Source: Symsagittifera roscoffensis | Lineage: Eukaryota > Xenacoelomorpha > Acoela > Convolutidae | DNA length: 64,000 bases | Direction of reading: 5' to 3' | NCBI RefSeq assembly: GCF_963678635.1 | Contig: NC_087065.1 | Location: forward strand, 61,902,754-61,966,753 | Shown here: positions 12,442 through 26,200 of the stretch, one piece after another | Layout: each line of letters opens with the position of its first letter | Position numbering within the stretch: the first letter of the stretch is position 1 | The notes under the pieces: generated by a model | Told to the model about the DNA's origin: nothing | Seen by the model: only the letters and a program-made list of their open reading frames with translations | Databases searched by the model: none | Program-made: the position numbers and the translations under genes

Positions 12442-14104
12442 AAGAATTTTTTGGACCACATCTTCATAAATTTCGGACATGTTTTTTAAGGGCTCATGTT
12501 CGACAGCTGACCAAATTTTTAGGCAAATTTTCGCAGATTTTAGCTAATCGTCGACCGCGGGATGGTTGTGAATAGCTGGACAAAGAGTAAACTTGCTCAA
12601 ATTAAAATCAAAGACGGTTGTTGCCTGACAATTTTTCTCTACACAAATGTAAAAAAATTTTTCCCGAAACGATAGCCCGCAATTTCTAAATTTTGGGAAC
12701 CAGTTTTTTTGAAGGAACAAATTTGAACATATTAAGTGAGGCAAGATAAATTAAACGGCTTTCAATTACAATCTCAAGTGAAAACTTTTTAGAATTTTGA
12801 ATCAGAAAATTTGCCAGCTAGACTTTGCCGCCAAAATAATTGTTTAATTTGCAGTTGCAAAAATTTTGGTGCCAAAATTGAAATGATTTTCTTTGTTAAT
12901 TAGCGTCAGTTTTTTCCCGCTTTTGGAAAATGCGTTTAAGCTTTTCTGAAACTTTCCAGCCTTTTTCGGCACTGTTGAACGCGCCGCCCCCACTGAATTC
13001 AAATTTCTGAAAATGTTTATACGACTGTTCCTGTACATCTTTTCATCCATATAAACAGTTGACCCGAAGCTTCCAAGTTCATTTTTACACAAGCATAGCA
13101 AGCATGTTATAGTATGAGCTTTCTTTTTTCCCAAACAAAGTCGCAAATATTGTTGCGATGCAATTGTTGCGACAAAATGTGTTCATTTTGAAAGTGTTCA
13201 TTATTATCCAGCTATTAAGTACAGCCAATGCTAAGGATATTAACACAGACTATTATATTACAAATAGCACTTTAGCTTCAAGGTATCATGGTTCTGTAGC
13301 GTAGAGGTAGGAAAGGAGACCAGCAGCAAAATGAGAGGGTTCGAACCTGGGCACGGTCGGATGTTTTTAATGAACTTTTTCGTATATCAGTTGAAATGCG
13401 TCCTCTCTATAAATTGAGGCATGTTATTTGGTAAATTTCTTTTTAAATTGACTGGTACTGTTAATGCATCAATTGGCTTGCGTCACTTAGGAGTTATGGA
13501 GATTCATATTTGGCGTGCTTCACTTAAAAAATTTAGTAGACTCAAAGTTTTACTCATTCAGTTTTTCCCAGTAGCGTTGTCGGTCATTTTTTTTGCTTGT
13601 GTTTGTGAAGTACAACTTCGCCTCTGTGTAGGTTTTTGTTTCATACATCTTTTGGAGCGCGTATGCTTTAGCTCTAAAGTATTGTCCATTTATGGCACCG
13701 CAAAATTTTGAAAACTTTATTGCTTGGATGGTTTTGAAGGATTTGTTTTGGTTTCAATAAGGCTTATTATTTTGAAATATTTCTTCTTCATTGCCATTAT
13801 AAAAATGTTTTAAAGACATATTATTATTTGAGGCTTAATTGAATTGATCGAAAAAGCTATCTAGTGGACTATGTCTTTAGTGGGCAAATACCTCCAAGAG
13901 GCTTTTGTCCTTATCTTGTAATGTTCTATTCATTCTTGACACTTTGTTTGTTCCTTTCAATCAAGCTTCTCTCCTTTTGAGTTACCGCTTGTTATTTACC
14001 TTTAGAGAGATTATTGTTTACAATCGAAATGAACTTCGCATTTTGTCCACTTGCTGATCTCTTGTTGCTCATTTTAAATACACTTTAACTATTTTAGTTT
14101 TCAG
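12442..14104. other. Non-array spacer with no gene recognised
   Basis: This stretch separates the macrosatellite from the first recognised exon. Apart from the tRNA-like sequence at 13,290 I see no exon, element end or long repeat. The 5' end of the zinc-finger gene (first exon, promoter) may lie here or further left, but no ATG-bearing exon with a convincing donor could be picked. Confidence 0.5.
13290..13362 (+). other. Decayed tRNA-like sequence (SINE head or tRNA pseudogene)
   Basis: An A-box-like GTAGCGTAGAGG is followed about 40 bases later by a perfect B-box-like GGTTCGAACC at 13338-13347, the spacing of an RNA polymerase III internal promoter. The acceptor stem does not close and no good anticodon stem forms, so it is not a working tRNA. 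A similar opening (ATCACGGTTTTGTGGTGTAG) occurs at about 39,024 without a B-box. A tRNA-derived SINE is the best guess. Confidence 0.4.
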
Positions 14105-14284
14105 ATAGCATGTTTGTTTTTGGAAATTGAGTTTCTATCTCTAAACGGAGAGAGGCGGAGACCTGTTGAAGACCCGAACAGACAAGAGGTAGGAGAATCT
14201 GTGGAAAGGACAATGCCCCCCTCTTCTCCTGTTCAAAGACGATCAATCGGCAGTTCCGAGATACAGTTTATTGACCTTACTCAG
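14105..14284 (+). CDS. Zinc-finger gene, first recognised exon (SIM-like motif)
   Basis: The exon lies between TTTTCAG and donor CAG|GTCAGT and is open for 60 codons in phase 0. It is rich in Arg, Glu, Pro and Ser and ends in IQFIDLTQ, which resembles a SUMO-interacting motif of the I-D-L-T type. Translation may enter from an upstream exon or start at the ATG at 14212; the ATG at 14110 is out of frame and stops at once. It belongs to the gene because phase and composition fit the next exon. That link crosses a 12-kb intron and is unproven. Confidence 0.5.
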
Positions 14285-17200
14285 GTCAGTGCAGTTTACC
14301 TCCGAAGGCCTTCAGCAAGGAATTACGGTTCCATTACTATTCCGATAAATGTTCAGATTTTTTCAATCATGGTTTCTGGTTTCGTTCTGTGGTTAAATCT
14401 GTCCAATTAGTTTCAATGTTATTTTCAAAAAATAGGAGCTTTTCAACTGTTGCTCCGAATAGTTACAGGAAGCACAAAAGGAAATTTCCACAGTAACTAC
14501 GTGTTACTTTGATAGTAGCAAATGAACATGAACACAGCTCAGATGCGGATTTGCGTCAAATATATCATCCTTTTTACTTACTGTTTCCACAATATATAAT
14601 GAGATTGTGTATTTCTTGAGCTTTAGTAAATGATGCAAAATAGTTCCTTTAAAATCTAGGCATAACAATATGTTACTGACTTGTGGCTGACGCATTCCTA
14701 TGAGTAAATTGCTTGGAAGTGCAATACTAGAATTGCATTGCAGAAAACAATGTAATCCATAGGCACTGCAACTGATTTTGTTCATCTCTTCATGTTAAGT
14801 AATGTGGCATGCCGTGCTTTTATTAACAGCGCTTAAAAACAAGATTGAATTGCCTTTAATCAAAAATATATTGTAATTTTGAGCTGAAGTCTATTTTGAA
14901 CAATGTTTTTTTGTTAAAGCTTCTTAATTTTTCATCGGTTCGAACTAGCGGGCCGCAAGGGCTATTGTGCAATAGTAGTTTTTATCACGCGCATGTTCGG
15001 TTGTAATAATTAACAGAAAAAAAGTTAATAACGAAAATGTATGGAGCTTTATATTCGAACAGCTCGTATCAAAACGAAGCCATGAATGTTTTGACAACCC
15101 CATCATTTGTCTCAGTCTTTGTTGGAAACAATGAGGATTACTCGTGCCAGGGCTAAATTCTGAATGTCTGAATATTCTAACTGCCCTTTAACGTCTATTA
15201 AAAAGCTATTTTGTTTTTTTGAGCCCCCTTATAACGTAAACCCCACACTCAGACAAAAATAGTATCGTTTTAATATGGCTAAATAGCTCGCCTCAAATAA
15301 TAATACGAAGATTTACTTTCTCGTTGTTATATCAAGTCATAATTAAGCAAATAGAATAAAAACGATTTTGAATGATTTCTGAGTCGGATTAAATTGTCTC
15401 TCACCCATTAATAAATCGAAATATATCGAGCATTAATTTCGTTTTTTTTCGAATAGGTGAAATAGTTGTTTGAATTCGAGCCCAGGACATTGATCGACTA
15501 AAGATTAAGTTTTAAAAAATCGAAATTTGACTGCAGAAATAAAAACCAGTACAACACAAAAATTACGGCACTTTTTTCTAAAGTCTGAACAATAATTGGG
15601 AACAATTAGATGGCTTCTGTTACTTCTGGAGGTGCCGCTACATGGCCGCTAACTCATTAGGCACTATAGAAAAATGGACGTAACTGGTCAAGTTTTAAAC
15701 TTCTGTTAATTTGCAATAAATAAGACTGCTCGGACATTCATTCGTTAAAATTTTGTAAAAGAAATTTTACCTCTTGCCTGAGAAATTTGAGTTTTGAAAA
15801 TTATAATGTCAAGTAAAAAAAATGATATAATACGCGCCTAGTAGTGCAATATTTGAAGCTTTTAGCTTAATTATATTTAATTTGGAATGATGTCTAAGCC
15901 TTTTTATTTCGCCGCATACACTAAGCGTCAATAGAAAGTTGAAAATTTCCCTCTTATTTATCTCAAATTTGCCGAACTGGAATTTTTTTAAACAATCAAG
16001 AGCAGTGCAAAACTTCGGGGTATACCAGCAATAATAGCAGGTTTTCTTTGTTTCTAGTTATCATATTGATTTGATTTATTACACAAGCCGAGAACTATGT
16101 TTTTTTTTCCAGCGCATGTTTTGCATGTGACTAGTTGGTGATAGGTTACAATAGGTAATAATTTTGCTTATAGTGCTTGTACTAAATTTGAGAACTATAC
16201 TGCATTGTATAGTCATTTCATTTTACTATATAGTCATTTACAACATAATCATTTCAATTGTACTACTATTAAGCTAGTTTTGTTAATACTTTACTCTGCC
16301 AGATGAAATGCTATTCAAAAACTAAAATTTTACACTTTTGCCAACCTTTGACATAGTGTTCGAGGTCTAACAAAAAGCGATCCAGCTATTTAAATTGAAC
16401 CTACTACCTATTGTCATATATCACCGACAAGCTTTGTGATGTAGACTTATGAGACGAAAAATTTGCGATAATTGTATTGAGGTCAATCATATTGGAATAA
16501 TTTACTTTACTCAAACATGATAAATTTTCCCTTTAAATAAGTTTGAAAACTTAACAAAACATCCAAGTTTTCATTTTAATTCATCTCAATAACGTTTAAC
16601 TGTGACTTTTTGTAGATTGCATTTTTTTCAATTTCGAATGAATTCTGAGAGAGATTAATTCAATGATTACGTGCAGGGTCGGATAAAACTCAGGTCAAAA
16701 AGTGTTGCGAAAAATGATGGGCTAAATTTTTGAGTGAAGAGATTCCCCATCTTGTTTTTGCACACGTGAGCTTGCAAGCGAAGTATTATCTGTTCAGTTT
16801 ATTCCAACCGTATTTGCAAGTTTCGTGGTAAATTTTTGTCGAAATCATGTTTTATGGGAGGCATTTTTGTAGCCTTTTTGACATATGGGCGCTCTCGGCT
16901 TGTAAAAAGATGTTAGGCTTGTAATGATTTCGTACAGTTTTGGTAGTTTAAAATTGGGAACTGATCAATATGCCGAATGCGCGTCCCAATAGTTTCCGTA
17001 CCAGAGTCAAATTTCAATTGTTCTTAAGTTTTTTTATAAAGCATGAGTTTTTGGCGCTTTGAAAACTAATTGGACGTTTTTGGCTTCTTTTTGCGAATGT
17101 ATCATCGCCTCTCCGAGATCAAGTTTTTTAGAAAGTTATCTTTGAGTTAAAGCCGTATAGTTTTTTTCTGGTGAATTGGTTATTTATTCGCGCTTTAATT

Positions 17201-20200
17201 TGACTTTGAATTTATTGAGTGTCAAGTAACTAAGTAAAGACACTTATTTCTGGCGTGTTTTTTTTTCCTGAAAAAGTCTTGAGAATTTTCACGTTCAGAT
17301 TCGATTCTTTTCATGGTTTGCCTTTTTGATTTCAATTTAAGTTGAAATCATTTTCATTTGCAAAATTGAAGAAAGGTCACGCTCTCCAATTACGAAATGC
17401 AAATGGCGCGATGAATCGTCTCACTTCTAAGTTCTGGGGTGGATTGTAGCCTTAAGGTTAATTAGCCGAAAAATGACTATATATTGCGTTGTATAGTCAT
17501 TTCATTTTACTATATAGTCATTTACAACATAATCATTTCAATTGTACTACTATTAAGCTAGTTTTTTTTAATACTTTACTCTGCCAGATGAAATGCTATT
17601 CAAAAACTAAAATTTTACACTTTTGCCAACCTTTGACATAGTGTTCGAGGTCTAACAAAAAGCGATCCAGCTATTTAAATTGAACCTACTACCTATTGTC
17701 ATATATCACCGACAAGCTTTGTGATGTAGACTTATGAGACGAAAAAATTTGCGATAATTGTATTGAGGTCAATCATATTGGAATAATTTACTTGACTCAA
17801 ACATGATAAATTTTCCCTTTAAATAAGTTTGAAAACTTAACAAAACATCCAAGTTTTCATTTTAATTCATCTCAATAACGTTATACTGTGACTTTTTGTA
17901 GATTGCATTTTTTTCAATTTCGAATGAATTCTGAGAGAGATTAATTCAATGATTACGTGCAGGGTCGGATAAAACTCAGGTCAAAAAGTGTTGCAAAAAA
18001 TGGTGGGCTAAATTTTTGAGTGAAGAGATTTCCCATGTTGTTTTTGCACACGTGAGCTTGCAAGCGAAGTATTATCCGTTCAGTTTATTCCAACCGTATT
18101 TGCAAGTTTCGTGGTAAATTTTTGTCGAAATCATGTTTTATGGGAGGCATTTTTGTAGCCTTTTTTGACATATTGGCGCTCTCGGCTTGTAAAAAGATGT
18201 TAGATTTGTAATGATTTCGTACAGTTTTGGTAGTTTAAAATTGGGAACTCATCAATTTGCCGAATGCGGGTCCCAATAGTTTCCGTACCAGAGTCAAATT
18301 TCAATTGTTCTTAAGTTTTTTTTATAAGGCATGATTTTTTGGCGCTTTGAAAACTAATTGGACGTTTTTGGCTTCTTTTTGCGAATGTATCATCGCTTCT
18401 CCGAGATCAAGTTTTTTAGAAAGTTATCTTTGAGTTAAAGCCGTATATTTTTTTTCAGGTGAATTGGTCATTTATTCGCGCTTTAATTTGACTTTGAATT
18501 TATTGAGTGTCAAGTAACTAAGTAAAGACATTTATTTCTGGCGTGTTTTTTTTTCCTGAAAAAGTCTTTAGAGTTTTCACGCTCAGATTCGATTCTTTTC
18601 ATGGTTTGCCTTTTTGATTTCAATTTAAGTTGAAATTAAATTCATTTGCTAAATTGAAGACAGGTTACGCTCTCCAATTACGAAATGCTAATGGCGCGAT
18701 AAATCGTCTCACTTCTAAGTTCTGGAGTGGATTGTAGCCTTAAGGTTACCCAGCCGAAGAAAATTATCTATCGACCCATTTTTCTCTAATTGGGTTTGAT
18801 TGACGAAAAACTCAGTCGTTTACTGATTTCAAAGAGCTTACGTTATTGGCGTTTTCTTCGAAGATTGATAATTTTCAGTAGTTGCTCATTGCTAATTTTT
18901 TTTGAAAGTTTTTTTGTTGCACTGGTCCTGTTTATTTGCTGAATAGAGAAAAAATGCTCTCCGATTACAAGTTTTAGAATGCTGTGAAAATTGGTGCTTT
19001 AGACTTTGTTTCAAAAGGCAATTTTACTTCAAAGGTTTCCCAGATTTCGAATGATGATTTGAAATAACATTGATCCTGTTTCTCTAATTGTGTTCATTTG
19101 GATAGAAGTTCCTATAAAAAAGATTCAAGGAGTTTTAACTTTTTCCTTGAAAGTTGATAAATTGTCAACAAAAAGATAAACTGTCAAAAAAAGAAAGAAA
19201 TGTATTTCGTCGAAAGCTGATAGGTTCTCAAAAAAAAATCAGTCGGCGATTTGGTTCCTTGTGTTCATTGACAATTTTCCAGCTGTCTCTTGGCTAAGTT
19301 TATTGAAGGTTTGGTTAGATCTAAAAATTGCCTGTGCCCAAAAATTAACGATTGTTCAGTCAAATATTGCGTTTGACCGAAAAATTTATGTTTCGTCGCG
19401 ACCTGGCCGTTTCATCTCCATGCTACTGGCTTCAGCGATGACCCGAATTGTCGCTCAACTCAATTGGTCAAATGGTTTGTAGACTTCAGCCAAATCAATT
19501 CCTAGTTAAATTCCAAGGAGAGAATGCTTACTGATGTAAGAAAGAGTGACCAGTTGCCGTGAAAGTAGCACAGAATTTCCAATATCTTACAGAGGTAACT
19601 CATATTAACTGTGTTAGAGTTTTTAAATTTAATTACTACTAGGAATTCTTAGAAAAGTGCACTTTTGGGCAAAGTTTCCTGCAGGCATAATGATTAGGTT
19701 GGTACATTTAGGTTGGCTTTCTGTTTTAACCAGCTGTACTTGATAGTTGAAAGTTTAGTGCCACAAAAGATTAAATCTATCAGAAATGAAATATTTTTTT
19801 ATCAAGCAATTTGTTCACTGCGTTTTTTGAACGAAGTACTTTTGATAATTAATGTGTTGCTATACTAGGGTTGAGCCAACTTGATTTGGTCCATTCTGAT
19901 CAGTTCACCGTTACCAATGGAAGACACTATTCTGTGTCTAATCGGTCGTTGATTTATGAACTAGGTGATAAAATAAAGGCGAGTGACCTTCAGCTTGACT
20001 TGAGTTTGGAGCTTCGAATGCCGCCATTTCATTGCTTATGAATTGCTGAGTCTATCATACCATGCGACTGACTGCGTTTAAATTGGATACATGTTAAAAA
20101 CTTGAAGCGCCTTCAGCCTCAGGATATTGAAAGGCCTCCCAGTTTGTTCAAAACCAATGAGTGAGGAGCCTTCTAATTCAATCTGAAACCAAGTTGACAT

Positions 20201-23200
20201 AAGTAACTGCTTATGGAGCTGAGTCATGCCTTGAACCAGTCTAATTCACTTTTGCTGAACAGCTGAGCCGCCTTTGAGAAACCCCGACGCAGTCTTAAAA
20301 GAAATGGCTATTTTCATTTATATGGCAGTTTAAAAAAGCTACCCAAAATATACTTTGCTGTAGTAAAAGATAATTGCAAACCAATCCAAAAATATCTTTT
20401 ATGATATAAAACAAACAAATTCGTAACATATAACAGAAAGGAACCAGATAAAGTATCTGGAATACATGGTAAAAGTATTTGTTGAAGTAAGATAAGCTCC
20501 AAGCATAAAAGGTCACTTTTGACAAGAAGTCAAAATTTCTCTGATTTTTCCTACTCGATGAACTGAATTTTAAACCGTCATGAAACTCGTTCACTTCATA
20601 AACATTTTTAAATGAGCTAAATTGCCCTTGTAAGTACACATACTCGCAATGTATTAACATTTATTGATCCAAGTTTTCAAATATATTGAGCCTTCGTTAA
20701 TCGAATTCTCTTCTTGACATTTGCAATAAACAGTTCATATATTCTTCTAAGCTAGCTAGCTACTTAACTCAACATATATTCATTACTTCGATTATTGTTC
20801 CGACTTTCGATACGAAAGTAACGGAATATTTGTGCTCAGGGTGGGTTTTTTTTCTTCAGACAAATTTCGACTTTTTAACTAGCCACTTTTGACGGAATTT
20901 TTTTATATCATTCAAAAAGTATTGTTGTCTTGAGCTTAAATTTGAAAAGATATTTTACCTGTGATAGTTTTTCGTAAAGTTATGGGGGTTTAAAGATTGG
21001 ACAATTAACGCGCGATATATTTCGCGCTATTAACGCGTAAGCGGAGATTTAATCTGTCTTAGAAATCGCTCCAAATTGGTTGAACGAAGCTTATTTGCCC
21101 TAATTGATTTGTTACAAGGAGCGAAATCTATCCTTTTGTACTTTATATGGCGTGTGGGGGGATGATTTTTGTAAAAAAAAAATCAAATTTTAGAAAAAAA
21201 AATTTCATTTTATTTTATTACATTTTATTTTTTTTAGGTTATTACTGTTCCTTAAACGTTCAAAGGCAGTCGGAACATTCAGGGCTTCACCCTGATACGA
21301 GCAGTCTTGTTATGTTCTGAATTGAAATCAGAAACACAATTCTTAAATTTTTACCATATGCTATCTTGAAGTTGTGTGTTTGCTCGGTTGATAAAATATC
21401 ACCAAAAGCAAACATTACGACATATGTTGTCTCTTTCTGATTGGTTTAACCAACAGATGGAATGTTGAAAATATGAAAAAGTACGGTATATAAGCCAAGC
21501 GAAAATATACCAAACGATCCCCATCACCATTACTATTACTATCATGTTCTATATTTGATGTGTGTCTCCTATATTTAAAATAATAAACTTATTTACGAGT
21601 GAAAGAAACTTTGTCTGCTGAATATGAATAGGAAATTCTTAACAACATTCAGAAAGACCCCTTATTCTAACTAGCTGCGATTTGGTCGATCGCCATAAGT
21701 TAAGTTAAGTTAGTTTGGAATAATTAATAGTTCTCTTGAAGTCCTTACCTTTTTAAATAATCTTGGTTCAAATGCAATTCGAGAGACTGGAACGAATATT
21801 GCAATACACATCTCTTTATTCGATGGACTTCAACATTGATCCGTAATGTAGCTGAACGTATTATTGTAGGTGTTGAAGTTAGTTTGTCGATCAACATTTA
21901 TCTTAAGTAAACATCAGAGTTTGGCAGGGGTCCAAAGATTCGAATTGAAGGTAGCTGATTGCTGTTTTGTTTATTTGGTGACTTTAGTGGATGAACTTCA
22001 CAGCTAGTCACAAGACAGAACATCGTTATGTATGATTTTAAATCAATGGATTTAATCAAGCAACGATAATGCTTTTTCATGGACTGTTAAGCAAAGTTTG
22101 GGTTAGTGCTAATGCTTGAAATTCAAGCATGATATAGATAGTCGGTAAAAATCATTTATAAACACTTGCTTAAAAACCATTGGAGTATGTTTTCTGGCCA
22201 AACATTGCTATGATGAAGAACGATTCATGTCTTCCCGGCACTCGAAAAAATAGCGGAATGCAAGGGCTTGGGTAAATTTGAGTAATCGAAACAATAGACT
22301 TAGCCGTAAGTTTTATGCATTATGGAGAATTGTGATGCCCTGAGTAAAACCAAAAAAGTTTCAGGGATTTTCAGTGTTATGGGAAATTTTACAATTGGCC
22401 AATTATTTTTATAACTTTTGAAGAAAATAACGGATTATATATAATTGTGAAGGTTTTTTATTCTGACCAAAGTTTCAACGAAAAGTTTTGCACCGATAAA
22501 AGTATGAACCGTTGAATTCATGTAAAAATGTTTTTATTACCTGGAATCAATCTTCAAGTTCTGAGGAAATTGTCAATTAGTCCACTTTCGGGATTGGTTT
22601 ATGCGCGCTTTTAAGGAGTTATCTATGATGATGAAAACATAAGCGCAATTTTTTCGAAATTGATTTTCGTCAAGCTAATTGTCCTTACTTTCGAAAAAAG
22701 TGACCAAATATTTGTGCTTGGAATGGTTTTTTCTTCGTCAGACAAACTTCTACTATTTAACTAGCAATTTTTGACGGGATATAGCTCTTTTTCATCCCCC
22801 CACCTGCAATTTGATAAGATTAAAATGTTTGTTCACATTATCCCATGGTTTCAAAACTTGGCATGCTGACTATTTAGGCCATGGCAAACTTAAGTGGTCC
22901 TCATGTTTTTTCCTCATGTGGTCCTCATGTTTTTACGCCTAGTTACACCAAAAAGATGACGCTTATGTGAGGTGAGAATAAAGGCAAATTTTTTTCATCT
23001 GAAATCTATTGAAATCCTAAGCTCAAATGTAAAAAAGATGAATCACTTTTCAGCATTTTTGTTAAAGTTATGAGGGTTTGATAATTGCCAGTTTAGCCAA
23101 TTTGGGATAATTAACGCTCGAAATATTCCGTGCTTTTACCCTGTGAGCAGCGGTTTAATCTGGCTCAAAATACAATCCAACTGCATTTGAGGCTAGCTAT

Positions 23201-26200
23201 TTAGAACTACTAAAATGTTAGTATTTTACTTAGCGTGAGGGGGAGTAATTTCAAAAAATCTGAAAAATCAATTATTTTTTGTTTTCGAAATTTTTGAGTT
23301 TACTTAGAAGATGACTCAACCAGCGGACCATAAGTGGTAGTCAAAACACTCAGGGGTTTTTATTGGCATGAGCTTTTTAATACTGTTTAATTTTGGCTGT
23401 TTGGGGAAGAAAATTTTTTTTTTTTTTTCGAGTTGCCGTTGTAAAAATGTCTACATCCTAATTCGTTAATACTACAATTACCACTCAACAACAATTACCA
23501 ACAAAAATCACGATTCATACAATCATGAACCGCCCTCAAAGACGTCGATTATGTGAACTCATACCCTCAACATCCCCACAACTAACACCACCACTCAAAA
23601 TTGCGCGCATTACTCTATCATCCCATTACTCCTCAAACAGTCTTCGGTTATTACAATGGAATTTCATTGTTATCGGTGGTAAGGCGCCTGAGTTTTTTCT
23701 CTAACTAGATACAAATAAGATCTACATTGCTTTTCTGGAAAAGTCTCCGTGGCTTACTTCTACATACCTCCGGAATCCTCATACCCTCAAGGCTCTCTAG
23801 GGTCTATAAACATCAACTACTGGGCTCAAAAGAACAACACTTGGTGATGTTAACGCTCACAGCATTCTCTGAAGTTCCAAATAACCAGAAGACTTAGAGC
23901 ACTTTCGATATAAAACGAAATTATGACTTCGATCTATTACCGGCTTAACTTGAAAGAAAAAATCGGTTCACCCACTTGCAACAAACCTTGTCCCGTGACT
24001 TTTGTTCTTTCTTGCCGTCGGGAGCCACAAATTTGTCTAAGCTCGGATCAACTACTCGTCTTTTTTTCAGTTGACGCTATTCCTCCGCTCTTAGTTTTCC
24101 GATACAAAGCTCCATAAACGCACTACTTACGCTGCAGCCGAAGCCAATTCCCGGAAACATGCGCTCCAGACGAAGCCGAAGACTTTATTAACTAGATTCA
24201 CTGACCCCACCGACCCTTAGGTTACTGACCTCAATATTTTTTTTCAGCCGAAGAACTAAGGTAAACAAATACTGGAAACTAGTTTTCTCCTTAATCAGTT
24301 CACGACCCAAAAAATTCAAACCACAATGTATTTTCCAAGTCCCTCGCACACCCATGTCAATTTAAAACGCTTTTATTGTTCGACTCACCCTCGTCACTGC
24401 TATCAAAACTTTCAAAACGGAATTGTAAAATTGTGAGAACTGCTCAACAGCTCTCACTAACAAATGCGCCTGTTTTATAGTGAAAAAGTAGAGAAACGCA
24501 AAAATAGCACGTCAATCTTGAGCTTTTGTTACTGTAGATTAACAATATTTCATTTAAAACATCTCAAGGAAACTGCCCTAGAGTACCCTATTTAACTCAA
24601 CAACGTTTGTGTACACGCTTCGCATTTTCCATTCATTTGGAAACCTTCCCCTTGTCAAGCAGCTAAGAGACCTTACTCTTTCCAATTTTCTTTTTCCACC
24701 TGTTTGCCGACTTATTTTATCGAATTTTTCCCTCTACTCAACGAACCAAAAACTCGAAAGGCACCAACACGACTTCCGCGCCTTGCATTTGACCAAAAAT
24801 ATTTGAACTTCCCTCGTGTCAATGAAAAAGGACCCTCAAACAGAACCGTTCTCGAATCCCTAGATCTATCAAAAGCATTCGATTGCGTGAACCATTCTTC
24901 AGTGATACAACTTTATCGTTACACTGACGAACCCTTTTCCCCCGATCCTATCAGTTGCTGGCTAAGCAACCAGCTGAACGGTAGATAGACCAGAACCCCA
25001 TACAGATATCATCTCTCCCCAACACTTTGCCAATATTTTGTCTGCAATTTTCCTTCCCACTCGACATCAAATCCAAAATATCTTGCGCGGAAAATTGAAT
25101 TGTCAACAATCAAAGCACCTATATCAAAATTTTATCTTCCGCTCTCTACATTTAACTAGACTATTTACCTTCTCTTCTACTTTTAATTTTTTTTAGTCCT
25201 CTCATCCAAATGGTCACTAACCCTATTCTTGATTAGACTCAAAAGACTAAAAAACTCACCCAAGCTAAATTTTTAAACTTTTTTTATTAGCTGAATTTTC
25301 CAAAATTCAAGGACTCAACTTAAACCCATTCCTGGGATAATCCGTACGCTGCAAGACTCAGGCTATTTGTATCAAAACGCGAAATACATTATAAGAAAAG
25401 GCTTCTAATAATGTATAGAGCGTTGGTTAAACATGTCTTAGAATACGCTACCCTAACCTGGTCACACACAGCAAGCTCTACCTCCATCCAAAGACTACTC
25501 TCATTTAATACTACGAAAGTTACCATCTATGCAATCGCCTTGTTAGCGACCCCATCTCCAGCCAAATAAACCCTCACTGCAACGACACAAGCGGCCTCCT
25601 GTCTGTCTTTGTTGACCCTAACGAGTACACCGAGAATGGAGCCAAAACCAGTATTCTTTAAGTACTCCACAAACGAGTTTGTTCGAACTACATTGGAATA
25701 GTCCCTATAATCAAATTACTTGCCAAAAACACCCCTCTAGTATCTCTAACGGAACTATCTCTCAGTCGAAAAACTCCTTATAGCCTCACCCAACTACGCT
25801 CAGGCTTCTGCCTAATTCCTACTTGGTGCTTAAATTTCCCGAGTTCTCAAACGCGCCACGCGATACACATCTTTCAAAGTGTCCTCAAAATTTTACTACA
25901 CCACTACTTTCAATTTTTGGTCCAATCCAGTCAAGGTTTCCTCTGTTTGGAGCAGCCCTCAAGCACATCCGTCAAGCTGGGTGGGGGTGGGGGTAGGGGG
26001 ACGGGACATTTGGTGCAGTCGAATATTAGTAAAGTGACACTTTGGAATTTATTTACGTCCCTCGCTTAAATAAACAAAACATTTCTAGCTCTTGGTAAAC
26101 AATTTAATCAGAGAAGGTGCCACTTTTTACCGAGGGATTTAGCGTTAGCCTTACTATACTACTGTGATCATAATTGATGCGATACGATCATTGGCTCTTT

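Noticed and set aside
13421-13711. 96-codon plus-strand ORF considered as the first exon of the zinc-finger gene
   Set aside because: No donor joins it in phase to the exon at 14,105 and its composition is hydrophobic, unlike the rest of the protein.
20295-20660. 121-codon hydrophobic minus-strand ORF
   Set aside because: AT-rich, aromatic and Leu/Phe-rich composition as in chance ORFs; no domain, repeat or splice context.
20795-21311. Canonical Helitron call
   Set aside because: No 5'-TC start or CTRR 3' end can be read at the shared termini. The Helentron/HINE type fits better.
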